NCBI GenBank assembly: GCA_017453005.1
Contig: JAFTKY010000046.1
Coordinates: 1-37,416 of the forward strand
DNA: 37,416 bases
Direction: 5' to 3'
DNA from: Clostridia bacterium
GTDB lineage: Bacteria > Bacillota > Clostridia > Oscillospirales > CAG-272
Position numbers and translations under genes: made by a program. The notes under the pieces are model-generated. The model was not told where the DNA came from. It worked only from the letters and a program-made list of their open reading frames with translations, and ran no database searches. Positions within the stretch are counted from its first letter, which is position 1. Every line of letters starts with the position of its first letter. This document shows positions 15,651-23,745 of the stretch, one piece after another.

Positions 15651-16580
15651 TTAAAATTCTATATCATAAATAAGCTTGCTGCTGTGTTCCTTGCTCGCCT
15701 TTTTTTCAAAGATTACGGATGTTTTGTAGCCCATGCTTTTAATCGCAGCATCCAATTCACAGGCCACAGATTGTGCCATGGTAGCAGAAGATGCCCCTTC
15801 AAGGATAAGAGTTCTCGTTTTCATAACATTGTTACTGCTAAATCTCATTTCTATAAGATTTTTGATGTTGTCATCCTGAGCAAACCATTTCAGCGTAGGA
15901 TGACGAGGCTCCTTGTTTCCTTCAAAATATGTAACTGTCTTTCCGCTTCGGTAGTTTGATGAGCTATGAGATGCGCTCTGCTCTGCTCTCTCTGAAATAT
16001 TTGCTTTTTTTGCGGCAACTCCCATTTCTTGTCTCTTATAGGCTTCCGTCACTTCCGAAACCGATTCTGCCAACTCCACGGTGCAACTTTTTGCCCCCAA
16101 ATAATATGCTATATGCTCCAGCTCGGCTATTTTTTCGGCGTGTGCTTTTTCAAAAACGCAGTCGGTAGCGATAAATTTTTTCTTGTCAAATCTGTCCACA
16201 ATGTATACGGTGTTGCACATTGGAGTATTCACGAAATTAAGACCGCTTTGCTCCACCCACTCATCGTAAAGGTATAACACCTCTATTCCGCCTTCTTTGC
16301 CAAGCCAACCTATCGCTCCTTCGCAGACATCTATTCCACGGCGTTCTGCATCGTCTACAATTTTTATCATGTTAGGCAGGTGGAAATCCTTGCTCTTATA
16401 CTGCTTGGGAAACAGCGGATTATACTTTTTCATTTTCTGTTCGTGTATGGTCTTTTTTGTCTGCTCCGATACTACATGCGCGCCCTTTTGGATACCAACA
16501 GCAGCCTTTTTGCCCACGTCGGATGCCTTGCTTAAAAAATTCGCAAACTTATCGGATGTTTTCTTTTCATTGTCACTCAT
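15651..16580 (-). CDS. Conserved-looking protein of unknown function (309 aa)
   Basis: I do not recognise a named domain. The start at 16580 is chosen over the upstream frame because AAGGAG lies 8 bases before it. Residues 1-50 are lysine-rich and probably helical (DKFANFLSKASDVGKKAAVG). Residues about 60-165 form a compact alpha/beta-looking unit (GIDVCEGAIGWLGKEGGIEVLYLYDEW). A polar, serine-rich linker follows (about 180-220), then a C-terminal unit (PTLKWFAQDDNIKNLIEMR to the end) containing LILEGASSATMAQ. There is no signal peptide or membrane helix, so it should be cytoplasmic. Base composition looks more AT-rich than flanking genes. It is followed closely by nitroreductase and glucokinase genes. 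Confidence 0.8.
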   Translation of the reverse strand: MSDNEKKTSDKFANFLSKASDVGKKAAVGIQKGAHVVSEQTKKTIHEQKMKKYNPLFPKQYKSKDFHLPNMIKIVDDAERRGIDVCEGAIGWLGKEGGIEVLYLYDEWVEQSGLNFVNTPMCNTVYIVDRFDKKKFIATDCVFEKAHAEKIAELEHIAYYLGAKSCTVELAESVSEVTEAYKRQEMGVAAKKANISERAEQSASHSSSNYRSGKTVTYFEGNKEPRHPTLKWFAQDDNIKNLIEMRFSSNNVMKTRTLILEGASSATMAQSVACELDAAIKSMGYKTSVIFEKKASKEHSSKLIYDIEF

Positions 16581-16687
16581 AAGATTGACTCCTTCGTATG
16601 TAATAATATTGTCGAATGTTAATTCGTTATAATGTTCCTTGTAAATTTCGCGAAAATATATCTGTCTTATGCTCTCCCGCAATATCC

Positions 16688-17215
16688 TTATCCTTCAACC
16701 CAAAACCTTTTCAAATATTCTTTTTCATTCGGCTCATATACCGTTGATTCATATTCACCGCCGTTCGCAAGAATTGTCTTTTCGCTTGCAATATTGCCGT
16801 CAACACAGGTTATAAGCACCTTATTAAGACCAATTCCCTTGCAAAACGGAAGAGCAGCTTTAAGCATTTCCTTGGCATAGCCCTTGCGTCTTTCGCTCGG
16901 CCTTACAGAATAACCGATATGGCCGGCGTATTTTTCAAGATAATCATTAAAGCAGTGCCTTACCTGAAGCATTCCAACAAGCCTGTTGTCGCTCTTACGA
17001 ACAAAAAGAAACTGTGTTGCAGGAACCAAGTGGGACGGGACGGTTTGCAAATCCTCGTATTCTGCGCAAATATTTATGTATTCCTCGGGATTTTCAATTC
17101 TTCTTAGAGGTCCCGTTCCGTCCATAGAATCCCCCGCGTCAAGAAATTCTTGCCTGTATTCGGCAATTTGGCTTGCGTACTCGCTCGTCGGGCGTATTAA
17201 AATAAATTCTTCCAT
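16688..17215 (-). CDS. GNAT-family N-acetyltransferase
   Basis: A 175-aa acetyltransferase. The acetyl-CoA pyrophosphate loop is at GYSVRPSERRKGYAKEM (101-117), followed by the typical LNKVLITC strand and an NIASEKTILANGGEYE helix. Homologues of this subtype are often annotated as ribosomal-protein-like or generic acetyltransferases; the acceptor is unknown. It lies 25 bp after the nucleoside hydrolase gene, with an AAAGG ribosome site, and about 107 bp before the unknown gene downstream. Confidence 0.88.
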   Translation of the reverse strand: MEEFILIRPTSEYASQIAEYRQEFLDAGDSMDGTGPLRRIENPEEYINICAEYEDLQTVPSHLVPATQFLFVRKSDNRLVGMLQVRHCFNDYLEKYAGHIGYSVRPSERRKGYAKEMLKAALPFCKGIGLNKVLITCVDGNIASEKTILANGGEYESTVYEPNEKEYLKRFWVEG

Positions 17216-17240
17216 AACCTTTTAAACATAATGATTTATT

Positions 17241-18182
17241 TTAAAATTTCCCCACCATAGCCTTATCAAGTGCGATTTCGGCGGCGGTGTTGTCGTGGCA
17301 GTCGATAAGCACGTGCATATTGCCTCCCTCGCCTTCATAGAACGCGGTCACGCCGCGGTCGTCGACCGTGACCTTGCCGCGGCGGTTATTTGTGAACACA
17401 CCGTCGCCGCAGCCGTAGACAGCGTAAAACGCGGAGATGGGGTCCCAGCTGTTTCTCTTGCCGTTTACGTGGTGCAGATACGACTCGCGCACGGGGCTGT
17501 CGGGCTCGCTCTCAATAATCGACGTTCCCGAGAAAATGGGGTCTCCCACGGTAAAGTGCGATATAGCGATAGGCACGGGGCATTTTTCAAACACCACCTT
17601 TGCCGTTCTTATATCCGTTCTCAGATTATATTCACCGGGAAGCTCGGGCATGTTCAGCTGCGCGTTGCCGTCAAGGAAAAGTCCGCCCATGAGGGAGACC
17701 AGCCCAACCTGCTCGCGCACAAGCTCTATACCCGTCTTGCAGGAGATATCGTCCGCGCCGCTCTCAAGCAGTCTGCCGAAATTCATGCAGGAGCCGATAA
17801 CCATGAGCGTAATTTTCTCGCCCGTGTTTTCCGCAATAGTTCTGCGGAGAAGTCTCACCGCATCCTCCGCCTTTTTCGTACCGCCGGGCAGATAATCACT
17901 GCCAAAGGTCTCTGCGGTATGCTTGCCGTAGCCGTAGCCGCCGAGTATCATTTCCATAGTAACGTCGCCCTCGGGAGCGATAGGCGTCTGACCGATGGGC
18001 ACGTTATGACCGTAATAGCGATTTATCGCGTCGGTGCAGGCGGGAGCCCACGGGTCTGCCGTGCTGATGCTGACGCAAAGCAGCTCGCAAAGGCCGTTGT
18101 TCTGCGCCTGATGAATTATAGCGAGCGCGCCCGTATCGTCGCAGTCGCCACCGATGTCTGTGTCAAAAATGATTTTTTTCAT
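17241..18182 (-). CDS. Inosine/uridine-preferring nucleoside hydrolase family protein
   Basis: A 313-aa protein with the N-terminal calcium-binding signature DTDIGGDCDD (7-16) of nucleoside hydrolases, which cleave the N-glycosidic bond of ribonucleosides. The second half is more divergent than in classical IunH/RihA enzymes, and this subtype includes members with unverified substrates. It lies between Nudix and GNAT genes, each gap about 25 bp. With PgeF elsewhere in the window it would fit nucleoside salvage, but that is inference. Confidence 0.85.
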   Translation of the reverse strand: MKKIIFDTDIGGDCDDTGALAIIHQAQNNGLCELLCVSISTADPWAPACTDAINRYYGHNVPIGQTPIAPEGDVTMEMILGGYGYGKHTAETFGSDYLPGGTKKAEDAVRLLRRTIAENTGEKITLMVIGSCMNFGRLLESGADDISCKTGIELVREQVGLVSLMGGLFLDGNAQLNMPELPGEYNLRTDIRTAKVVFEKCPVPIAISHFTVGDPIFSGTSIIESEPDSPVRESYLHHVNGKRNSWDPISAFYAVYGCGDGVFTNNRRGKVTVDDRGVTAFYEGEGGNMHVLIDCHDNTAAEIALDKAMVGKF

Positions 18183-18207
18183 GGTTTGTTCCTTTCCTCT
18201 ATACTAT

Positions 18208-18687
18208 TTATCTTTCGTCATTCGTAAAATACCGCACATCATTTGTGGGGTGCTTCAGCTCCGTTTTAAAAAACGTGGGGTACATTTTTATATCATCATC
18301 GGGAGATACCCATCTCAGATGCTCCCTGACGTTATCCTCCGTAAAGCTGTCGCTTATCGGCTCAAAATCGCTCGGTGTTTTCATGTAAAAGTAGAATGAC
18401 GTCTCATATATCAGCCGACCGAGGTTTGTCGGTGCATCTCCGTAAAAGTAATTTTCGTGGACGAAGCCGAGACGGTCTATCTCCATTTTCACGCCCGTCT
18501 CCTCAAAGACCTCGCGGACAATCGCCTCCGCCGCCGTCTCGCCGAATTTTATCCTGCCGCCGACGGAATACAAATAATCCGTTCTGTCGTTGCCGACCAT
18601 GAGTATTTTTCCGTCCTTCATAATAATCGCACCGACGCGAATATTTATTATTCCGTCATCACACGGAACGCACATATCTTTTTTCAT
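18208..18687 (-). CDS. Nudix hydrolase
   Basis: A 159-aa hydrolase with a perfect Nudix box: Gly44, Glu50, Arg58-Glu59-Val60, then FEETG (61-65), fitting G-x5-E-x7-REVxEExG. It binds divalent metal and should cleave a nucleoside diphosphate linked to another group. The N-terminal INIRVGAIIMKDGKILMVG strand pair is typical. The substrate is unknown. It starts 15 bp after the APH-like gene. Confidence 0.93.
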   Translation of the reverse strand: MKKDMCVPCDDGIINIRVGAIIMKDGKILMVGNDRTDYLYSVGGRIKFGETAAEAIVREVFEETGVKMEIDRLGFVHENYFYGDAPTNLGRLIYETSFYFYMKTPSDFEPISDSFTEDNVREHLRWVSPDDDIKMYPTFFKTELKHPTNDVRYFTNDER

Positions 18688-18702
18688 TCCTTTACCTCTG
18701 TT

Positions 18703-19488
18703 TTATCCAAAAACCTCTGCCGCGGCAATGATTTTGAGTATATTTTCGTCTATTTTGTCTCTGCCGTACGCGTCTATAAAGCGGTCACGGTATCTGTCCG
18801 TGCCGAGATTGAACCACAGCGTCCATATTCCCCAGAATACGTCGATATGTCTGTCACCGATGCCGCCGTTGCCGACGTCCACAAAGCCCGAAGGCTTCCA
18901 GCCGTCAAGCATGATATTGGGCAAACAGTAGTCGCCGTGAATAAGCGCGTCGCTCTTCAGCGCAGACCTGCCCTCACTCAGCACCCGCCACGCCTCCTCT
19001 GCCGAGGCATAGCCAAAGCTGTCGGGAAAATGCGACTTGTCATAGTTGCCGCTCGTATAATTTTTCTCTGCAAATGCGAGATATTCCGCCGTCCTGTCGG
19101 GCACGGGACAATCGGGCGCGTCCATTTCGTGAAGTCCGCGCAAGGTTGTCGCTATCGTATCACAAAGCCTCTCGGGACTGGAAAGATAGTCCGCGTGCGT
19201 GCAATCCTCGCCAATAACGCGCGAGGTCAAAAGCCAGTCACACTCGCCCGACGCGTAATCAAGCACCTCTGCGCCAAGTCCCAATTTGTGAAAATACGCG
19301 GTCATTTGCGCTTCTCTCTCAAGCGTGCCGACAGCCGCTCTTTTGAGAAAATATCCGCCGTCGCGGTCAATATAATATACCCTCGCCTCGGGCGAGCACG
19401 AGCTGTCGTATGCGTCCGCTCCGCGTATCATCCGCTCGATATTCTGCGGCACGCCAATGGGCGGGGTTTTAAGTAATGTTTTTTTCAT
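18703..19488 (-). CDS. APH(3')-like aminoglycoside/small-molecule phosphotransferase
   Basis: A 261-aa kinase of the aminoglycoside phosphotransferase family. The catalytic loop IHGDYCLPNIML has Asp186 and Asn191, and the metal-binding GFVDVGNGGIGDRHID has Asp204, in the layout of APH(3') enzymes. LKR near residue 48-50 is the likely ATP lysine. Length is normal. It sits in a housekeeping operon between rlmD and a Nudix gene and shows no sign of a mobile context, so it may act on a metabolite. A resistance phenotype should not be assumed. Confidence 0.85.
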   Translation of the reverse strand: MKKTLLKTPPIGVPQNIERMIRGADAYDSSCSPEARVYYIDRDGGYFLKRAAVGTLEREAQMTAYFHKLGLGAEVLDYASGECDWLLTSRVIGEDCTHADYLSSPERLCDTIATTLRGLHEMDAPDCPVPDRTAEYLAFAEKNYTSGNYDKSHFPDSFGYASAEEAWRVLSEGRSALKSDALIHGDYCLPNIMLDGWKPSGFVDVGNGGIGDRHIDVFWGIWTLWFNLGTDRYRDRFIDAYGRDKIDENILKIIAAAEVFG

Positions 19489-19507
19489 AGTTTCCTTTGT
19501 GGGGGAG

Positions 19508-20888
19508 TTATTTTCTCGTCAGACAAACGACACTTTCGACGTGCCCTGTCCCCGGGAACAAATCAACCGGCGTGACCTTGCCAATTTCATATCCCAACTT
19601 CTTAAAATACGCGCAGTCTCTTGCAAGCGTGTCGGGGCCGCAGGAGACGTAGACTATGTTATTTACACCAATGTCGGAGAGGTAGTTCATAAGCTCTGCT
19701 GTCGTTCCCTTTCTCGGTGGGTCAATGACAACCACGTCGGGGGTAAAGTCGCCAAGTGTTTTTTTTTGCATTTGCAAGCAAACCGCCCGTCTCGGACGCG
19801 TCTCCGCAGAAAAAGTGTGCATTTTCAATACCGTTTATCTCGGCGTTTTTCTTGGCACACTCCACAGCCTCGGGTACTATCTCGATACCGACGAGCATTT
19901 TTGCGTCCTTCGCCATTGACAGCCCTATAGTTCCCGCGCCGCAATAAAGGTCGGCGAGTATCTCGTTCCCCACAAGGCTCGCGCGCTCTGCCGCAAGTCC
20001 GTAAAGCATTTCTGCCGCGTCGTGATTTACCTGATAAAACGAGCCCGCGCTTATCTGAAATTCAAGACCGCAAAGTCTGTCCGTTATGTAATCTCTGCCA
20101 CCTATGCAGTCAAATCTGTCGCCGAGGATGACGTTTGTATTTTTCTTATTTATATTCACCATAACCGAGACAATGCGCGGAAATTTCTCCATTACCTCTT
20201 TTGCGAAAAGCTCGGATTTTGGCAGCTTGTCCGCGTTGATAACGAGACAAAGCATAAGCTCTCCCGTCTCCTTGCCCTCACGGATATAAATATGGCGCAA
20301 AATTCCCTTGCCCGTCTCCTCGTCGTATGCCAAGACACCGTTTTTCGTAGCAAAATCCAGCGTGAACGCGACTATCTCGGAGAATATTTCGGGCTGGAGC
20401 ATACATCTGTCCGCAGGGATAAGGTCGTGAGTTTTCGCGGCAAAAAAGCCCGCCTTCATGCCGTTTTTAGTCTGTCGCACGGGGTATTGCGCTTTATTTC
20501 TGTAGCCCGTGGTCTGTCCCGTCGTGCGGGTGTTCTCCACCTCAACGTCGGGCAAACCTGCCTTGCGGAACACGCTCTTTACGTAATCTCTCTTTATCTC
20601 AAGCTCATGCTCGTATTTAAGATTTCGGTAGCAACAGCCTCCACAGGACGCAGGAGCGTGGCATGCGGGGTTTTCCTCGCGCTTGTCCGACGGCACGATA
20701 ATTTGTTCAAGCCGCGCAACGAGGTAGCTTTTTGCCACCTTTATAATTTTTGCCTGCACTCTGTCACCCGTCACAGCACCCGTAATAAACACGGCAATAC
20801 CGTCCTCGGTGTGCGCTATTCCCGCGCCGAGATTGTTCATGTCGGTGACGGTCAGGGTGAGCAGCTCGTTCTTTTTTATAATGCTCAT
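19508..20888 (-). CDS. rlmD: 23S rRNA (uracil-5)-methyltransferase of the RumA/RlmD type, split by a frameshift
   Basis: Two overlapping frames (20888 to 19722, and one ending at 19508) together encode a full RumA-type enzyme. The first holds a TRAM domain (about 1-60), iron-sulfur cysteines C76, C82 and C85 plus one near 162, AGSFYQVN and the SAM motif DLYCGAGT. The second holds DPPRKG and the nucleophile motif VSCGPDTLARD, so the first frame alone would be inactive. The switch lies at a run of nine A (19759-19767 on the minus strand). Removing one A gives 459 codons, the normal family length. Explanations are an assembly or sequencing error, a real mutation, or slippage at A9. It starts immediately after the metallophosphatase stop. 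Confidence 0.85.
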
Positions 20889-21575
20889 TTAAATGTAATA
20901 TTCTTTCTTGTTTTCAAGACAAAGACAGCCGAGACGTCCGCCACGGGCAACACCGCAGTCAATGTCAATGGAGTTATTGCCGTAGAATATCCTGTCCTCG
21001 CCGCCGTTGTCGGACGTGGTGGGGTTGTGTCCAACGATAATAATTTTGTCATCGTAATATTTCTTTGTAAGGTCAAGTGCCTCACCAAAAAAGTCCTCGG
21101 GGTCAAGGGTATCAAGGTCAATGTCGGGCGTGAAATTGGCAATTCCCGCGTGGACGAGCAGGTATTCCTGACCGCCAACCTCAATCTCCTCATAAAGCGC
21201 CATGTCCGAGAGGTAGTCGATAACGCCCTCGCGCGCGTCCTCGTCAAGCTCGCGGAATGCGGACAGCGTCACCGCGCCGCCGTCTGCCGACCATTCGGTC
21301 ATTTCCGAGATAAACTCGGGCGTGGGCGTCTCGCCGCTCTCAAGCATTCGGGAGAAGCCCGCAAGCATTTTGAGTGCCGTAAAATCGTGCTCGCCGACTA
21401 TGGGGTAGACGTTATATCTCATGCTTATATCGTTTATAAGCTCGATGCCGCCCTCGCCGTAATCAACGATGTCGCCGAGGATATACATGATGTCCGTGTC
21501 CTTGAATTTGATAGTTTCCAAAAGAGCCTTGAAGCTCTCGTAATCGCCGTGAATATTTGATACTACGTATGTCAT
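20889..21575 (-). CDS. Calcineurin-like (PPP-type) metallophosphatase with altered metal motifs
   Basis: A 228-aa protein of the bacterial PPP/PrpE-like phosphatase family. Motif order is preserved: SNIHGDY (6-12), LGDIVDYG (33-40), GEHD (61-64), LLVHAGI (about 145-151), VGHNPT (about 191-196) and a C-terminal IDIDCGVARGGRLGCL. Two key positions differ from the usual pattern: the first motif has Asn7 where GDxHG has Asp, and the third has Glu62 where GNHE/D has Asn. Both sites normally bind the two metals, so the exchange may be compensatory. Substrates of the family include phosphoproteins and dinucleoside polyphosphates. Stop and rlmD start abut. Confidence 0.85.
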   Translation of the reverse strand: MTYVVSNIHGDYESFKALLETIKFKDTDIMYILGDIVDYGEGGIELINDISMRYNVYPIVGEHDFTALKMLAGFSRMLESGETPTPEFISEMTEWSADGGAVTLSAFRELDEDAREGVIDYLSDMALYEEIEVGGQEYLLVHAGIANFTPDIDLDTLDPEDFFGEALDLTKKYYDDKIIIVGHNPTTSDNGGEDRIFYGNNSIDIDCGVARGGRLGCLCLENKKEYYI

Positions 21576-21589
21576 TTTGTGCTCCTTTT

Positions 21590-22351
21590 TTAAATTACTT
21601 CCACTCTGTCCGAGAAGAATATCTCAATATCCGCGTCGGGACAGAGTAATTTTGCTTTTTCCGACAGAAACTCGGTCACGGGATACTCGGTATAAAAATG
21701 TCCCGCGCAAACGAGGTTCATTCCGTATTCTCCCGCGCATATCGTGGGATGATATTTCAGCTCACCCGTAAGGAAGGTATCCGCCCCAGCCGCGCGGCCG
21801 ACGAAGATATCCTCACCGCCCGAGCCACCGATAAGGGCGACCCTCTTTGCCTTTTTGCCGCAGGGAGAGAGAGTTACGCAGGGCGCGCCGAGCGCGAATT
21901 TCACAAGGCGGGCAAACGCGTCCGCCTCCATCTCGTCGGGGAGATTGCCAACGCGGACTATTCCCTCGTCACCCACAGTCTCAACATCCTCAAGCCCGAG
22001 CTTTTCGGCAAGTATATCGTTCACGCCGCCCTCTACCGCGTCAAGACGCGTGTGGAAGGTCATGACGGATATATTGCCCTTTATAAGCTTTACGGCTCTC
22101 TCGCCGTTGGGATTTGTGACGCTGACCTCGCCAACTCCCTTGAAAAACAGCGGGTGGTGCGCAAGAATGACGTCAGTTTTTTCCTTTATCGCCTTGTCAA
22201 TGACCTCGTCGGTCACATCAAGGGCGATAAGAATTTTTCTGACCTCGCGGTCCGCGTCGGGACAGACCTCAAGTCCGTCGTGATCCCACTCGCAGGAAAG
22301 CTCGCGGGGTATTATTTTGCATAATTCTTTGTAAAGCTCAAGTGTTTTCAT
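21590..22351 (-). CDS. Nif3-like dinuclear metal protein (DUF34)
   Basis: A 253-aa member of the Nif3/YqfO/YbgI family of hexameric metal-binding proteins. The metal motif ILAHHPLFFKG is at residues 62-72, and FHTRLDAVEGGVND matches the second conserved region; a late GHFYTEYPV supplies the final histidine and glutamate. WDHDGLEV (22-29) replaces the more usual WDNxGL. The family has been tied to metal homeostasis and to GTP cyclohydrolase-like activity in some members, without a settled role. Location next to trmK is the classic Bacillota arrangement (yqfN-yqfO). Confidence 0.93.
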   Translation of the reverse strand: MKTLELYKELCKIIPRELSCEWDHDGLEVCPDADREVRKILIALDVTDEVIDKAIKEKTDVILAHHPLFFKGVGEVSVTNPNGERAVKLIKGNISVMTFHTRLDAVEGGVNDILAEKLGLEDVETVGDEGIVRVGNLPDEMEADAFARLVKFALGAPCVTLSPCGKKAKRVALIGGSGGEDIFVGRAAGADTFLTGELKYHPTICAGEYGMNLVCAGHFYTEYPVTEFLSEKAKLLCPDADIEIFFSDRVEVI

Positions 22352-22381
22352 AACAATTCCTTCCTGATGTCTTCACTATTG

Positions 22382-22538
22382 TTTGATTATTCTGTCGTAG
22401 GGGGCATTCACGAATGCCCCGTTTTATTATCCATTAAAGATTATTTGCGGGCGATTCATGAATCGCCCCTACGAGCACTCTGCACTCTGCACTCTGCATT
22501 CTGCGCTCTGCACTTGTGGGAAAACGATCGCCCCTACG
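22382..22538. repeat. REP/MITE-like palindromic cluster between trmK and nif3
   Basis: The 188-bp trmK-nif3 gap contains an element bounded by CGTAGGGG (22396-22403) and CCCCTACG (22466-22473). It holds two inner perfect hairpins, GGGGCATTC/GAATGCCCC (22401-22420) and GGGCGATTC/GAATCGCCC (22449-22468). An array of CTGCACT/CTGCATT heptamers follows (about 22476-22514), then another CGCCCCTACGG piece. The first element shares its ends and the flank TTTGATTATT with the one at 25002-25095. The heptamer array matches 4958-4985 inverted. Confidence 0.75.
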
Positions 22539-22539
22539 G

Positions 22540-23226
22540 TTATAAATATCCCTTCAACTCCCCAATCAGCCCGTCCACGTCCGAGCAGTCAAGACCGCCA
22601 ATAATCCTTCCCTGCCTTTTCGTTTGGAGCATTGTGACCAGTCTTTTTATATAAATCTCCGTGCCGTCGGGTCTGCGGCGGAGGTTGTGCGCGCCGATAT
22701 AATGCTCCGCGTCGGACATTGTCCGTCTCTCGCCGTCAAACTCCGCAACGATTATTCTGTAAATTCTGTCGTCCCGCTCGCCGTCCTGCACGATAGTCTC
22801 GTCAACAATCTCAAAGCCCTGCTCGCAGAGATAACGCGACAGTATCTCGCCGTGCGTCATGGGCTGGAGGATAAGCCTTATTCCCTTTTTTCTCACCCAC
22901 GGCGCGCGGTCAATTATCCTTGCGATAAGCTCACCGCCCATGCCGAGCACGGTAATGCAGTCGGGTGAGAAGCTCTCCACACCGTCAAGCCCGTCCGACC
23001 TTTGCGCCGCGACCTTGTCTTTTACACCGTAGGACAATATATTTTTTCTCGCCGCCTCAACGGGCCCCGCGTTTATGTCCGACGCAAGCGCGCGCACAGC
23101 AACGCCCGTCTGCACAAGATGTATCGGCAGATACGCGTGGTCGCTGCCTATATCGGCAACTACAGCTCCCCGCGGCACAAAGGACGCCGCCGCGAGAAGT
23201 CTTTTATCAAGTATGTATTTTTGCAT
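22540..23226 (-). CDS. trmK: tRNA (adenine22-N1)-methyltransferase TrmK
   Basis: A 228-aa SAM-dependent Rossmann enzyme. VVADIGSDHAYLPIHL (22-37) is the SAM-binding start, ASDINAGPVEAA the motif II region, and VLGMGGELIARII with LILQPMTH the TrmK-specific catalytic region. TrmK methylates N1 of A22 in tRNAs, with tRNA-Ser among known substrates. The ribosome site is weak, and no promoter was found between it and the upstream terminator, so expression may come from read-through. Confidence 0.93.
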   Translation of the reverse strand: MQKYILDKRLLAAASFVPRGAVVADIGSDHAYLPIHLVQTGVAVRALASDINAGPVEAARKNILSYGVKDKVAAQRSDGLDGVESFSPDCITVLGMGGELIARIIDRAPWVRKKGIRLILQPMTHGEILSRYLCEQGFEIVDETIVQDGERDDRIYRIIVAEFDGERRTMSDAEHYIGAHNLRRRPDGTEIYIKRLVTMLQTKRQGRIIGGLDCSDVDGLIGELKGYL

Positions 23227-23250
23227 ATTTTTACCAAGTATTTATGATTT

Positions 23251-23299
23251 AAAGAAAAACGGGCAGACGGCAGCCAAATAAAAGGGACTGCCGCGCCCG
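23251..23299 (-). terminator. Terminator after the DUF1858 gene
   Basis: On the minus strand an imperfect hairpin (CGGGCGCGGCAG pairing with CTGCCGTCTGCCCG around a 14-nt loop) is followed by TTTTTCTTT. It lies 8 bp after the DUF1858 stop and upstream of trmK. Confidence 0.8.
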
Positions 23300-23307
23300 A
23301 CCGACGA

Positions 23308-23508
23308 TTACTTATTTCCGAGATATGCGTTTATCTTTGCAACAAGCGCATCGGGATCCGTTCCGTGAACCGCGCAAGCGTCCTCAATGGACTCGCCGCG
23401 GGATGCGGGACAACCGAGACAGTGCATGCCTATCTCAAAGAAAAATTCTGCCGTGCCCGTGTCGTAATCAAGAATGTCGCCGATAATGGATTTCTTCGTT
23501 ACAACCAT
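23308..23508 (-). CDS. DUF1858 (hybrid-cluster-associated redox disulfide) protein
   Basis: A 66-aa protein of the DUF1858/TIGR03980 family. It has the N-terminal IIGDILDY strand-helix, the central GMHCLGCPAS with Cys30 and Cys33 (C-x2-C), and ESIEDACAVHG after it. The family is thought to be a small redox-active or metal-binding domain found with hybrid cluster proteins and oxidoreductases in anaerobes. The role is not established. The start follows AAAGGAG by 8 bases. It is monocistronic by layout, with its own promoter and terminator. Confidence 0.9.
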   Translation of the reverse strand: MVVTKKSIIGDILDYDTGTAEFFFEIGMHCLGCPASRGESIEDACAVHGTDPDALVAKINAYLGNK

Positions 23509-23565
23509 TGTGATCTCCTTTCCGAAACCGTGTCCGATTTCGACATGATATAATAATACAGTATT

Positions 23566-23594
23566 ATTATAAATAATTTACGCGCAAAAGTCAA
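23566..23594 (-). promoter_or_regulatory. Promoter of the DUF1858 gene
   Basis: On the minus strand TTGACT (23589-23594), a 17-base spacer and TATAAT (23566-23571). The transcribed leader contains a near-perfect 8-bp inverted repeat CGAAATCG/CGGTTTCG just before the ribosome site, which might modulate translation. Confidence 0.7.
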
Positions 23595-23686
23595 GTGCCG
23601 AGGCGTGCTTTTTTCTGCGTTTGCTGTCAATATTATCCTCGTTTGCGGTACTTTTACAGCTTTTTTCAATTTTATGAAAAAATTTG

Positions 23687-23715
23687 TTGCAAACGCGGCA
23701 AACTTATGGTATAAT
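23687..23715 (+). promoter_or_regulatory. Promoter of prfB
   Basis: TTGCAA (23687-23692), a 17-base spacer and TATAAT (23710-23715). Transcription should start near 23722, giving a leader of about 120 nt that contains a duplicated translation-start region. The interval 23595-23686 between the two divergent promoters shows no further feature. Confidence 0.75.
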
Positions 23716-23745
23716 ATAACAGTTAAATCTAAAATGGAAAAGTAT

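Noticed and set aside
20022..21560. 512-codon plus-strand open frame
   Set aside because: Antisense to rlmD and the metallophosphatase, whose family motifs are unmistakable; the antisense product has no motif or ribosome site.
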